Positions 1 to 10,560 of a stretch of 28,179 nt of DNA are shown one piece after another. Each line of letters begins with the position of its first letter. Positions within the stretch are counted from its first letter, which is position 1. A program made the translations under genes and the position numbers. The DNA is from Branchiostoma floridae (lineage: Eukaryota > Chordata > Leptocardii > Amphioxiformes > Branchiostomatidae). Under the pieces are notes generated by a model. It did no database searches, was not told the origin of the DNA, and worked only from the letters and a program-made list of their open reading frames with translations. The stretch is from NCBI RefSeq assembly GCF_000003815.2, contig NC_049984.1:17319661-17347839 (forward strand). The letters are read 5' to 3'.

Positions 1-192
1 ACTATGGCGCCCGGGCAGGGAGACGGCAAGCAGCGTCGGTGTGGCGTGGGAAGAGACCATTGCAGATTATGGAGAGCTTCATTGGCACACTAAATCTTCT
101 TGCATTTGTTCCTACCTGCAAGAATATATGTACACTAACCTATTACGTTTGAAGCTGTTTGGCTGTAACAGTGCTACCAAGGTAACACTTAC

Positions 193-254
193 CCAGTCTG
201 GATGTTGGTATGCCAGGTAACGCTCGTATGTGGTACCGCCTGGCGAGTCTGGGA
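193..254 (-). CDS. NDUFB9: NDUFB9 internal exon 3
   Basis: This 62-base exon continues NDUFB9 in frame. Its first two bases complete the Phe codon begun in the exon at 817-959. Twenty codons follow, reading PDSPGGTTYERY and then LAYQHPDW, matching the PDSPGG..YERY segment of the family. The acceptor is a pyrimidine-rich TTTCCTCTCCAG ending at 255. The donor is GTAAGT at 192-187, after a complete Trp codon (phase 0). The intron between the two exons is 556 bases (255-810 plus the donor, 255-816). The exon is too short and too interrupted to stand out as an open frame. The remaining exons, encoding the C-terminal half, must lie beyond position 1; bases 1-186 show no match to them and read as intron. 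Confidence 0.92.
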
Positions 255-816
255 CTGGAGAGGAAACAATAGTAAAATTCTTATAACATAAACTACTGTT
301 ACATTAATAATTACTATTACCGTATCGAGCTTGAATCTTGCTATGTAACAAGCTCACAATTGAGTTATGGCTGGAAAGACTTTAACCTAATAAGCCAATT
401 GTGAGTTCCATAGATTACAGTACAGAAACATATATCAAGATGCTAAGAACTGGTAGGGAGTTCCAAGTCAACCAAAATTCAAACAAAGTTTAAAAAAATT
501 TCACCAATAAAGTGATTAAAGAAAAGGGAAGAGGCTTAGGGAAAAACATGTTGTGTTTCCTGTTTCCCAACCTACCCTACAAAAAACTGCTGACCTTAGC
601 CTTTTATTTGGTGGGCATTGAATTCCCATAGTTTCCAGTTAGAATTTTTATTCAGCCTGCTTCCTATTCAAGTAAAAACAACTGCTTGTCACTGCTCTTT
701 TCTCCCCATGCCTCAGAGATCCTTGTCATGATGATCTATAAAAGAGACCCTGATCATGATATAAGAACAGGCAGATTGCAACCTCTCCCCTGATACACTA
801 GTATACGTGTACTTAC

Positions 817-959
817 AGATGTAGGGCTGTGGATGCTGTCTCTGTAGGAACTCCTCCTCCCCTGCCTTCAGCACCTTCACAGCCTTCACCATGTCCACCT
901 CGTGCTTGTGCTCGTCAAACCGAGCTCGCAGCAGCGTCGCTTCGTAACGGAACTTATCC
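817..959 (-). CDS. NDUFB9: NDUFB9 internal exon 2 (complex I accessory subunit B9/B22)
   Basis: The exon encodes 47 whole codons plus one base at each end. Residues such as RARFDEHKHE and EEEFLQRQHPQPYI match the conserved core of NDUFB9, the LYR-family accessory subunit of mitochondrial complex I. That subunit sits in the membrane arm and binds the mitochondrial acyl carrier protein. On the minus strand the acceptor is TGCTATGCAG before base 959 and the donor is GTAAGT at 816-811. The first base completes an Arg codon (intron phase 2). The last base starts a Phe codon that finishes in the exon at 193-254 (phase 1). The open frame continues past both splice sites, so the translated flanks are intron. 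The LYR motif itself would be in exon 1, which I could not find upstream. It may lie in the gaps at 2332 or 2701, or further right. The identification is from the recognised family pattern; the splice sites are read directly. Confidence 0.93.
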
Positions 960-1033
960 CTGCATAGCAGACAATAGTTAACAATATACTGACATATTTT
1001 CTGTTTTATTTCAATGGTTGTCATGATACCATA

Positions 1034-1837
1034 CAGGGTTAGACAAGTTTTCAAAAATTCACTTGTCCTATCGGGCAAGTACATAAAAAATCTACTTGCC
1101 CGAACCAAATTTTCACTTGCCCGAAATTTAAATTACATTTTTCTATGAGTTTTCACATTCATAAATTTTCACTTTTGTTATTGGCTATCTTTTCCTGTGT
1201 TGACCAATGCTTGATGCAATGAGAGTAAAAGGTAACAAATATATTGGTGCACTTGACTTCAAAATTTTAATGACTTTCACGTGCACTGATCAGACAGCAT
1301 TCAAATTACAATGTCCTGCTAACCGTACTAGTGAGACAACAGAAACAGGACTGCCTGGTTCACTTCAGAAGATATTTACTGAAACGAACTGGTCACTGAG
1401 AGTCAAGTACACATGTTTTTTTCTGACAGTCAGACTCAGGGGTGAGGCACTGACTGTAAATCTGGGAATTCTTCCTAGAACTGTACGATCACCTTGATTT
1501 ACTTCAAAGGAATTAGTGTTTGTGCTTTTCCGACCACCTCTTGTGAAGAAATTGACACAGACATAGTTATTTCTGCTGTTTTGGCTTGATACTTGGAGTT
1601 TTTTAGTTTTGATGTGGCCCTATCATCCAAAATTGATGTCTCTACTGGCTTAAAAATGACATGGTCAATATAGGCAGGCATTCAGCCCCATGTGCTGTCA
1701 CACTCAGTGGTAATTTGAGCGGGTCACATCTGGAAATTCTTACTTGCCCGTCGGGCAAGTGGGGAAGCACTTCTGCTTGCCCGAACAGCACTTTTACTTG
1801 CCCGAGACAATCGGGCTAATGGACTTGTTTATCCCTG
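1034..1837. mobile_element. Non-autonomous hAT-like DNA transposon
   Basis: The ends are inverted: CAGGGTTAGACAAGT on the left and, read in reverse complement, CAGGGATAAACAAGT on the right. CCATA flanks both sides (1029-1033 and 1838-1842), a 5-bp target duplication. CAGGG termini are typical of hAT elements, and a 5-bp duplication would fit the hAT5 group better than the usual 8 bp. Both ends carry many copies of ACTTGCCCG and its complement CGGGCAAGT, a subterminal repeat pattern common where a transposase binds. The interior has short open frames (1207-1497 plus, 1499-1681 minus) with no recognisable transposase, so the copy is probably non-autonomous. It lies just upstream of NDUFB9 exon 2, probably in intron 1. 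Confidence 0.65.
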
Positions 1838-1891
1838 CCATATATTCATTCATTCAAGTATACTAGTACATAAGCTACTTCACACTTCCAT

Positions 1892-2088
1892 GTACGCATG
1901 TGCGGTGACAGGTATTGCAGTTATGATGTCAAAGGTCAAGGCCCCTGAGACAAAAACAAAACATGTACATTGTTATACAAATTGAGACAATGTTTGAAAG
2001 TGATCTTTAGACCAGAACTATTTACTAGTCAGGGGCCTTCACCTTTGACATGTTGCCCACAAATTTTCCTGTCGCTGAACATGCGTAC
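1892..2088. mobile_element. Foldback MITE, 197 bp
   Basis: The two ends form an imperfect inverted repeat. The left starts GTACGCATGTGCGGTGACAG; the right, in reverse complement, starts GTACGCATGTTCAGCGACAG. Both arms continue to ATGTCAAAGGT and AAGGCCCCTGA. The centre is short and non-coding. No clear target duplication is visible. Each arm contains TCAAAGGT(C/G)A, which resembles nuclear-receptor half-sites. It lies just right of the hAT-like element. Confidence 0.6.
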
Positions 2089-3674
2089 TCAGAATGGTAA
2101 ACATGCCTAATAGCCTATTGTTTCAACCATAAAGACACTGCGTAAACCTCTATACTCTTATGATGAAATGAAGTCTTGCAAAAATAGAAGAATTTACAGT
2201 AGCAATGAACATGCAACATGTAATCCTGAACTTAGACTCCACTATATTTTATAACATTAAAGGAAACAAGTAAATAATAATTTCCTTGGATTAACTGAAG
2301 AACTTTTGACTTCTAAGTATATGAAACTGGANNNNNNNNNNNNNNNNNNNNNNNNNNNNNNNNNNNNNNNNNNNNNNNNNNNNNNNNNNNNNNNNNNNNN
2401 NNNNNNNNNNNNNNNNNNNNNNNNNNNNNNNCAACGACCCGAATAGTCGTGAATTGTAGTAATGTGTGTAAGGGTCTTGCGCTGGAACATGTGATAGTTC
2501 AAAGAATCTATAATACATTAATGAACGCCAATATGCCTCAATAATGTATGAGAAAGTTGCGCTCCGTATCTGTGTGAAGGGCCCATATGTGCGGAAATTT
2601 TATTAGTACTTCGGCATATTTTCTTTGTCATGTCATATTACTATTTGATATTTGGTGGACTAACTACTCTTTTTTCGTAGCCAGGGGCTGAATTGCATAG
2701 NNNNNNNNNNNNNNNNNNNNNNNNNNNNNNNNNNNNNNNNNNNNNNNNNNNNNNNNNNNNNNNNNNNNNNNNNNNNNNNNNNNNNNNNNNNNNNNNNNNN
2801 CAATCTGTTATCGAGTCCTTCATATTACATTTAGTAGAAACACTAAATTAGCATTTTGAAAATTTATGAATACCAACACACAACAAAACAAACAAACAAA
2901 AAGCAGACCAACCATGATCTTTCATTGGCCCCGTGACCTGGAATGCCTGTCAATGTTCACACACTGTTGATAAATGACTAAATCTGGCAACTTCAACCTG
3001 AACTTCCTGTCAATTTACCTACTATGGCCTTTGCTTTCTTTGATTTTGACTATGGCTAACACATGAAAATAGGTATTTCTAAAATACAGACATACCAAAA
3101 ACAATACCTTCGAATTCACGGCGGTAATGATGTTATAAACGTGCCTTTCATGTGATAGACTTGGCTCACTTTGGTGACTCAGCTCAGAGGTACGTTGTTG
3201 AGAATTGAGGGGCGTGCACAAGATGAAGCCACTCCGGCGTATAATTAAACCTGTAATGGACTCGTGAGGTTGATCTTGAATACGTGATCACGCTACTCTT
3301 TCCCTTGTTACTAATCAACTAGACTCATCAACACCGAACAAGCGTAAGAGATAAACTTGTCCCTGATAATACCTAGTCTGGGTTCTATGTCTGGGTATTA
3401 GTAATCATCAGTAATATACGGGGCATTACTTCTCCCCTTTACACTGCATGTTTCGTTGCCAAATGTTGTACACATAAACTTGCATATATGCTTGATACTA
3501 AGCTTGCTATCAGAGGGCGTCAGAGTGTATCAGAGAGTATCACATCATTACTTCTAGACATACTCCATTGATGTTTCAAGATAAGGTGTTTATTATTTCT
3601 TCAAAGAAAATCTATGTTAGGAAGTCGGTATTACAAATCAACTCAAGTTTATTGCACAACGATTGCATCCGGTA
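2089..3674. other. No gene seen; two assembly gaps
   Basis: AT-rich sequence with N gaps at 2332-2431 and 2701-2800. A short (AAAC)n-like run lies near 2881-2900, and a 10-bp imperfect repeat (TATCAGAG-like) near 3509-3542. Open frames here cross the gaps or lack any family pattern. NDUFB9 exon 1 could be hidden in a gap. Confidence 0.6.
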
Positions 3675-3742
3675 CTCTCTCTCTCTCTCTCTCTACATAT
3701 AAGATATAGATATATCTATAGATAGATATAGATATAGATATA
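3675..3742. repeat. Microsatellite: (CT)10 then GATATA-rich run
   Basis: Ten CT units (3675-3694) are followed by TATAGA/GATATA repeats to 3742. The run directly abuts the tRNA-like fragment at 3743-3804. Confidence 0.85.
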
Positions 3743-3804
3743 AATTCTAACCCAGGACCTCTGGGCTCTGAACAAATACCCTGCAGCTACGCCACACGAC
3801 CCCA
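3743..3804 (-). mobile_element. tRNA-derived SINE head, fragment
   Basis: On the minus strand this reads GTGTGGCGTAGCTGCAGGG (A-box-like) and, about 30 bases on, GGTCCTGGGTTAGAATTT (a decayed B box). The spacing and the CCCAGAGGTCCTGGGTT core match the other minus-strand head at 9140-9215. No SINE body was recognised. I read it as a decayed SINE head and not as a working tRNA gene. Confidence 0.5.
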
Positions 3805-5135
3805 TAATATTCAGCAGTTTTTGAAATCAATAATAAAGTATTCATCAACAAGAACAAGTGCCTTATAATTCATCTGCCCGGACAGAGCTCGAAGAGAACT
3901 CGAAATATCCCTTTTGTAACACGAAGACATGGATGACAGAATAGTGCTTTTTGTGATTTCCAGTGTAAACCTGTATTATCGATCTAGCTTACACAGCTAG
4001 CTATCAGTGTATTTATTGTGAGATCCTGCTTGGTGACAAACGGTCCAACTGGCAGTGTTCTATATTAAAACGCTAGGAAAACAAGAGTCCATAGGACACA
4101 AACCTCCGTGAAGTAATTACTTACTTACTAATTAGGGGCTCCCGTGTCGTCTGACACATGAAGTAATCGAGTAACCGAGTAATAGAGTGTGGGTTAAGGT
4201 ATTTGGTCTCTATTTACCATGAATAACCATTTTTCAAATCTGTTTCCATTTGGTACAGGTACTTGTTTATTACAACTGCACACTAGGCAGCAACTACAGT
4301 GGTATAACTTCTGCTTGGATAGTAGATAATTAGCTCCAGGCTGTACAAGGCGATCAGCAGCTGCTTTAAGGGTAGACCACATTACTTTGGAGATGGGGGT
4401 GTCGTTCTATAACTTAACTTCTCACCTTCTCACCCTGACGCCTCTATGCCTAAGGGCCTGTGAGTCGTCAGCCTCTACACGGAGGTAATGAAACGTATGC
4501 CAATGGCAATGGTGAGTTAGTATGATCACGTCTTGGCACAGTGACGCCTAAGCTATATCACTATTCACACAGCCGTCTGTATAACGACAGGCGGTAGTAG
4601 AATTGATGCCGGCTGTTAAGGGGGGTTAATCCGAACTACCAACACCCTCGTGTGCGGCAAATTATCACCCTTTATGATTCGGCGACAGAGATCGTGGATC
4701 AATTCTAGTTATGCCATAAGTTAGTGCCCGAAACGTCAGAGTCAGACCGCCCAAGGCGTTGGTAATAAGACGCTTTAATGACGTGGTCCTTCGTCAAATA
4801 GTGAGAGCTCTTAATAGGAACACCATAAAGTAGATTTGCGAACAATTTTTGAAAAGAGAGGGTAAAGAATTCATTCATTATCTTCTTTGATAAAAATAGA
4901 AGACAAGTGTCATCTGAATCTTATTTATTGTACAATGATACCCTTTTTAATAGTATACAAGATACGTTTCCTAGCTAGTACTAAATTTATCTATCTAAAT
5001 TCATACTCCTCCAGCAATAAGATTAACCATGTATTATTGATCTCCAAGCAGATCCTACAATGGCATAAGGTAGTACCAAACTGGCCAAGGAGTGTAGTCA
5101 GCCAAGAGGTGTACATTTGCCATTTGCCTGCATAA
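3805..5135. other. No gene recognised
   Basis: Mixed AT-rich sequence with a slightly GC-richer part at about 4420-4800. No open frame shows a family pattern. The phrase GTGCCCGAAACGTC near 4725 resembles segments near the ends of some retroelement reverse transcriptases, but no frame supports this. Confidence 0.5.
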
Positions 5136-5331
5136 CACACTCCTAAGCCGGCTTCACTCCTCCACCAGCTTTCTATATCATATCTATCATTGTTTTCATT
5201 CTATATTCACAATCTGCATATGTACTGTTTAATACTTGCTTTAGTAATTAGGATGATAAGTTTGTTTCTTCTTTTTTCTGCCATACATTGTATCGTGTAC
5301 GATCGCTGCGCAATAAAGTTCTTCTTATTAT
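5136..5331 (+). mobile_element. Possible non-LTR retrotransposon 3' end
   Basis: A non-coding stretch ends in GCAATAAAGTTCTTCTTATT, with the AATAAA signal at 5312-5317 and a short TTC/TTA-rich tail. CR1-like LINEs often end this way, with a polyadenylation-like signal and a short 3' repeat. No reverse transcriptase sequence is seen upstream, so this would be a heavily 5'-truncated copy. A gene 3' UTR is an alternative. Confidence 0.35.
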
Positions 5332-5829
5332 GCTACCATAGGATCTGCTTTCCGAGAGATTAATGTATCATGAGTTCCATCTGTCTGTACATTTACAGTT
5401 TACTGTTCGCACAATTGCACAGAAGCAAGAAGAGCCTATGCATACTAGACTATCTTTTGATTTACTAATAGTTACTTCTTGCATTGGAGAGTGTGTATTC
5501 CTTTCTCTTCGGGTTGGTTTCGAAGACCGTGGTCTTTTCAGGATAACAAATTGCGTCCATCTGCGGGTGATTCCCGTGTACTTACCCGTGCCATATGGCG
5601 CCTTGCCCAACCAATTTCCTCTAACATCGCGGAGTCCCCCCGCCCGTGAACCTGACCTCTTCCGGAATGATAATCCATTCATGGTCTGTGTCCGTGCCTA
5701 ATCGATACCCGTCTATAACTATAATCGACCGTCCTTTGCGGACTGGATGGGAAAAAACGACCGTGACCCACGGGTAAAATGGTACACCGGAGGGAACAGC
5801 CGAAGTTAATTCTATGGACTACATCCTAT
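5332..5829. other. GC-richer stretch, unassigned
   Basis: A GC-richer block (about 5480-5810) contains small inverted motifs around CGGGT and overlapping open frames on both strands (5363-5701 plus, 5368-5682 minus). Neither frame shows a recognisable domain. It may be upstream sequence of the LINE remnant that follows. Confidence 0.4.
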
Positions 5830-6140
5830 ACTTCTTCTTCTCTTACGTTTACTAGTGCCCTAAAAACCCATCTCATAAACCACCCTAGCCCCTTATATTG
5901 TCAGCTATTATATTAATTTATATTATTATTATTATTTGATTATCGTTTTGTATCATTATCACATCCTACAGCTATGTGTTACTCTTCTGTGTTATTTACC
6001 GACTACCATACTTTTTGTTTAGTATAGAGGAGGAGGGCATTGCATAAGCTGTATACTGTTTTCCCCTCCTCCTGAACATGTTTTTATGCATTCTTTGTGG
6101 TATTGTTTTATGTATTTTGTTGTGCGAATAAATACACAAA
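5830..6140 (+). mobile_element. 5'-truncated CR1-like LINE, C-terminus and 3' UTR
   Basis: The frame 5830-5916 reads 28 codons to TAA, beginning TSSSLTFTSALKTHLI. The S..FKSALKTHL-type motif is characteristic of the extreme C-terminus of CR1/L2-clade reverse transcriptases. A non-coding tail with TTA repeats follows, then AATAAA at 6127-6132. The catalytic reverse transcriptase domain is absent, so this is a dead 3' fragment. The family call rests on the C-terminal motif only. Confidence 0.5.
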
Positions 6141-6168
6141 GACACAAATAACCAATACAGACTTGTTT

Positions 6169-6390
6169 TGGATCGCATGGCGTAATCGGCAGCGTGTATG
6201 GCTCGCTCGGGACATACAGGTGCCGAGTTCGAATCCTGCCGTGTCACCGATCTTGCGCCCTTTAATAATTGTTTGTTTTTGTTTGTTTGTTGTAAAGGCA
6301 CTTTACACGACTTTCCCCACTTCACTCAGGTTAAAATTAGTACCGAGTTTTTCGGCCAAGGACGTCCCTCGGATAGAGACATATCAGATC
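6169..6390 (+). mobile_element. tRNA-derived SINE
   Basis: The head carries an A box (TGGCGTAATCGG, 6178-6189) and a near-perfect B box (GAGTTCGAATCC, 6225-6236) at tRNA-like spacing, so polymerase III transcription is plausible. The body contains AAAGGCACTTTACACGACTT (6294-6313), also found in the SINEs at 9556 and 14971. It lies directly downstream of the LINE 3' end at 5830-6140. The right boundary is approximate. Confidence 0.7.
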
Positions 6391-8214
6391 ACTAATGGAG
6401 ATCAAAATTAAACCAATTTGCCAAAGTAAACCAAACCCCAACTGCAAATTCAATACCAGCGGGCAAAAGAAGAAGATTTGCAAGAAAAAAAAATGACTAG
6501 ATTATGTAAAAAAAAACATACAAATGCTGCAACAAGAACTGAAGCGACAAAACACAGTCTTTTATTTTTGTACCCAAGATTTACACCAAATGACACATGA
6601 TTTGTGCGGTGTCGCTCTGGCCATTTTGATATGATTACATAGATGATGTCCATTGGAAATCTTAAAACTGATGCACCGTGAAAATAAATGACACATGGTA
6701 TATTGAGCAATACACTCTTCATTTTTGTTCTTTAACATCTTCTTTGGCCTTGTAATTGGCATTGACATTCTATACGTTTTTGACTATAGATTTGACTTTG
6801 GCATTCAATATCAATAGACGTCTATATTTTTCTTCCTTTCTACGGCAAATATTAGCTTATTTTGCGGCTGCTTTGTACGATTTACACCAGGGTCAAAAAC
6901 GGCCAAAACTTTTGGAAACGGCCCAAAACTGATGCGCGCGCGGTTATCATCCATATAATCAAATCAACATGCCCTAAGGTAACGCTACTAGTGCCAAGCT
7001 CTCAACAGGAAGATTCCATTAGCCCCAACTCGTATACTAGCATATTTATGCTTCCCTCCTTGGAGTCCCGCAAAGCTTTAATTCTTTTAAGAAGGTTAGG
7101 CCTTTAAAACGCTTGGCGATCGGCTTTGAAATCCGGCAATTTCCCCCCACAATTGACGTCTGGACCCGGTTAATCTTTTCATGGAAGATGAGAGACACAG
7201 AGCGAGCTTCCAGATTCGCCTTAAGCCAGAGATAATGACACTTTACGCCCGAAGATGCAATTACTGGCTTCATTTTATTTCCCTCTCTCTCTCTAAGGGC
7301 ATGACACAGGGCATCCGTGTGAGGGCATCTGCCAGTATGACCTTGTACTGTGTAAACTTTCGGGACAACTGTCATCTGTAAAGGAAATGTATCACTTCAT
7401 TGACAACGCCAAATGCATTCTTCATTCAACAAGTTGCGTTTATGCACTTTGGTTACTGAAGAGAGTATATCACCGGGCTGAGCCTGGTTGTGACACACGG
7501 TGAGGTGAGGTGCGAAATGCGTCTACAATACACTACCTGTTTAAGAAATCGCCCTGCACGAAATGTCTGCCCCAAAATTAGATTACAAAATAATTTTAAT
7601 GGAAATCGCAGCGCTGGATTTAAAACCAATGTACAATGACATTAGATTATTCAACAGGAGATTTTACAGTGATAGCGCCTGTTGAAGTCTAAGTTTGCGC
7701 CCATTCGTGCCATTTTGTCAAATTGGATTTTTTTCATTTTGAAAACATTCGCCATTTTAGGTGACAAATTTGCGCCCATTGGCGCCTAGTTGCAACTAAT
7801 TGGCGAATTTCTTCCGCAGATAGTCGCCTCTCAGTTAGATACCCACTTGAGTACAACAGAAGGGATCAAGAAAGAGATGTTGATTCCTACTGACACGATG
7901 GCTCCAATACGTCAATAGAACACGAGATCATCAAACACAGTCATTTGTATAGACTCCAACATCCTACCCAAACGAGTGAGCCTTTTTGTGTCACACGCCG
8001 GCTGCCCTTTCTTGTTGCTCCAAAGGATTGTATTTTCATTGAAAACAGATGGTGCGAAGTCTACCCGTGTTTAATGGCCATACATCATGCAACGTGAACA
8101 TTGAAGGTGTTTCGTTCAGGTAGCATTCCTTATATTGTTGCTGAGGGGGGTCAAGTAGCCTTGAAGTTTGTATTTGCATTTCGTGTTGATGAAGTAATAT
8201 CCCTTTTCTAATAG
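6391..8214. other. No gene recognised; ordinary intergenic or intronic sequence
   Basis: AT-rich to about 6850, mixed afterwards. A short CT run lies at about 7280-7300. TTTGCGCCCATT occurs twice near 7694 and 7767, among GGCGCC-type motifs. None of the open frames (6450-6722, 6862-7107, 7046-7375) shows a domain. Confidence 0.5.
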
Positions 8215-8589
8215 GACGGCGCTCTCGCCGCGCTCTCTCTGCGACCTAAAATATGACATATCGCTCAACGAATTGTGTAAAAAAGAAACGCAACTTTTTA
8301 CACCAGTGTGTTTTGTTGTCTTCTCAGTCACACTTTTAAGTTTTCTGTAATATACTCAGTGTGAAAATGAAGGTTACACATAAGTATTATACCCCATTTC
8401 GCGCTCTCTCTGCGACCTCAAATTTGACAGATCGCTGAACGAATTGTACAGGAAAAAACGAAACCTTTTACGCTGTGTGTATTTTCTTGTCTTTCTAGTC
8501 ATTACGTTTTGCATGATATACCCAGTATGGAATGGATGGTTACACATATCCTGTTTAGGTCGCAGTGAGAGCGCATCGCGATCGCCGTC
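8215..8589. mobile_element. TIR element (MITE) with internal tandem duplication
   Basis: Inverted ends of about 36 bp match at 31 positions. The left starts GACGGCGCTCTCGCCGCG and the right, in reverse complement, starts GACGGCGATCGCGATGCG; both reach GCTCTC(T/A)CTGCGACCTAAA. Inside, the segment starting CGCGCTCTCTCTGCGACCT at 8229 recurs at 8400 (period 171), followed in both copies by a GACA.ATCGCT.AACGAATTGT block. It has no coding capacity. A related truncated copy lies at 14802. Confidence 0.7.
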
Positions 8590-8810
8590 TGGTGGAAAGG
8601 GGGGCCTAACTGATGAGTTCTAAATCAATGCATAGCATTGAGCCGGACATCTGGAGATGAGAGGACAGAAGAAGGCCCTGCGGCACAGTGATAAGGCATA
8701 CATTATCGACTCGCAGGTGTTTCGCCAGGTTCAAAGCTCAATCTCGGCGATTTAGTTGTAAACGCCAGTAATGCCATGCAAATTCGATTTTTTTAAAGCA
8801 GGTACAGTCA

Positions 8811-8960
8811 AACCTGCCCAAGCCACCACCCGGCCATTACGACCGCTTTTTCTCGGACCCAAAATTTTCCCATTGACGTAAGCATTAAGCAATCTCTTCA
8901 CAACGACCACCTGACCAACGCGACCGCCAAAAATTGAGACAGCCATTTTGGGGACAGCCA
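8811..8960 (+). mobile_element. Truncated CAGTCAAACCTGCCC-type element
   Basis: One terminus (CAGTCAAACCTGCCC from 8812) is followed by CATT.CGACCGCTTTTTCTCGG, CCATTGACGTAAGCATTAAG and CGACCACCTG.CCAACGCGAC, the same order as the left end of the element at 22940-23793. No right terminus is found, so this is a one-ended copy. Confidence 0.65.
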
Positions 8961-9139
8961 TGCATGTGTCCTTCAAAGTCCAGCTGTCTTGCTAATCAAA
9001 AGGCTTTTTTTGGATCCTTCTCGGTGGTTAGTTCTGTCACAACCCTGCTTGAAAACCCTATGGTACCAAAATCGTACGACGATCGCACGACCTATGTGAC
9101 CGCACCATACCATTCCCAAAGGCAATTCCCGATCGGCGG

Positions 9140-9225
9140 CATATCAACGGATTTGAACCCAGGACCTCTAGGTTATGGGCCATACACCCTGCCGTTACAC
9201 CACGATACCCTGGGTGATACCAATC
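9140..9225 (-). mobile_element. tRNA-derived SINE head
   Basis: On the minus strand it carries TCGTGGTGTAACGGCAGGG (A box) and CCTGGGTTCAAATCC (perfect B box, plus-strand complement about 9149-9163). The body would extend left toward 9085. Upstream of the A box it reads ATTGGTATCACCCAGGGTA. It is likely a SINE head; a true tRNA was rejected because the acceptor and anticodon stems do not close. Confidence 0.6.
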
Positions 9226-9555
9226 TGCTGTTGGAAAAAGCGGATGTGTCCAAGTAGACAAATGTAACGCTGTACTCGGGCATCAGTTCGATACAACGTA
9301 ATTACTCTCATCGCCAAACTGTCTAAAACGCGTTCTCGCCTCCATTGACTTTCTGTCCAACCGAACCCAAATCACGACATGGGGTGAAACGGAATGTACG
9401 ACCTTTCGTGTATCTCGTGACGTCGTTTTTGTGTAAATGGCTAGGATGTTTTGCCCAGAACCGATAGCGTCTTTCGCGGTCTTTACAGTGAGCGCTGGCG
9501 TTTATTGTTGAGGGGGAGCGCTGATTCACCATTTTCGACACAACGGCCGGGTTCT
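9226..9555. other. No gene recognised
   Basis: A CpG-containing stretch with two AGCGCT palindromes (near 9490 and 9517) but no recognisable coding frame. Confidence 0.4.
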
Positions 9556-9775
9556 TTTGCTGGGAAGGTTATGTCTGTACCCGCTAAGATCCCAGGGGTT
9601 ACGGATTCCAATCCCCTGACATGCCACTGATGTTGTGCCCTTGGGAAAGGCACTTTTACACAGCTTTCCTCACTCAATCCACGTGTAAAAATGGGTTATC
9701 TGACCTCGGTTAGGGGGATTAGAATGCGATGAAAGGAGAAGGTTGGGCTCCGCCTTCCAATACCACGCCCTAAAC
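9556..9775 (+). mobile_element. tRNA-derived SINE with conserved body
   Basis: The head is decayed: only a B-box-like ACGGATTCCAATCCC at 9601-9615 remains. The body is clear: GTGCCCTTGGGAAAGGCAC at 9635-9653, then TTTCCTCACTC, and finally GTTGGGCTCCGCCTTCCAAT (9743-9762). The body blocks recur in order in the SINE at 14971-15187, and the middle block also in the one at 6169. This is a single family dispersed in the window. Confidence 0.7.
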
Positions 9776-10141
9776 ATTGTAAACTAGAGTTCGGCGACCT
9801 CATACCTCCATGAAATATTGAGTGTTTTTGTCGATTTTATGTTTGTTGATGATGACTTGTATGTAATGATATTAGTGTTAATTCTACTAGTTGTGTGGAT
9901 AGTTATCACATGGGCACTATGGTAACATGCAACAGGTGTGGGGAATCTTTATGATGTTTATATTATCAAGTTATGATAGTACTGGCAGAATTCATAACAA
10001 ATAACTGCCACACATCAGGATACAAACACATCTTCAATACAAGCAATAAGACACAAAATTTCCATCAACCAATAACCACATATAGGTTACGGGGACAAGT
10101 TTATGCCAGATATATCATAATCCAAGTACATACCAACACAA
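9776..10141. other. No gene seen; leads into a tandem array
   Basis: AT-rich sequence with no coding pattern. It immediately precedes the duplicated region that starts near 10142. Confidence 0.4.
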
Positions 10142-10560
10142 CATCAGCGTAACACCACGTGGAGCACGAAACATGTAACAGCACAAACAAAGTATAACAC
10201 ACCAGGTCCCCAAAGGCACAAGTGGATAAATACAAAGTTAATTATCATATTCAAATTGTCCAGGATCGGCAAACAGTTGCTCTAAGGAGTCAACTGTTAC
10301 AGATACCCTAACCAGTTGCTATATGACGTCAACTGTTCAGATAAGGTAAGTCCAAACACATCCACATAATAGATATGTAATAAAACCGATTACATACTAA
10401 CAAAACTGCAGCGTGACGCAAGGTGGACCAAAGAACATCTAACAGCACAAAGAAATATAATACAGCATGTCCCTAAACGCACAAGTACATAAATACAACT
10501 TATTATCACTTTCAAAATTGTCCTGGTTCCCCCAAACAGATGCTCTACGATGTCAACTGT
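10142..10560. repeat. Diverged tandem duplication, period about 264 bp
   Basis: The block 10146-10297 recurs, diverged, at 10410-10560. Shared landmarks are AGCGT.AC.C, TAACAGCACAAA, GTCC(C/T).AAA.GCACAAGT and a GTCAACTGT end. Each copy ends in a CAGTTG/CAACTG-type inverted pair or a decayed form of it. It merges with the 295-bp array that follows. Confidence 0.65.

Noticed and set aside
713-1108. A 131-codon minus-strand open frame as one protein
   Set aside because: Only 817-959 is NDUFB9; both sides run through exact splice sites into intron, and the upstream Met lies inside the hAT-like element.
1207-1681. Open frames inside the hAT-like element as genes
   Set aside because: No transposase motif or family pattern; they lie between the inverted ends of a non-autonomous element.
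2257-2823. Open frames across the N gaps
   Set aside because: They are held open only by unknown bases.
4194-4560. NDUFB9 exon 1
   Set aside because: Minus-strand frames here lack the LTH..KV and LYR patterns; an LTH match near 4512 is followed by unrelated residues.
6169-6250. True tRNA gene at the best A/B-box pair
   Set aside because: Acceptor and anticodon stems do not form, and a SINE body follows.
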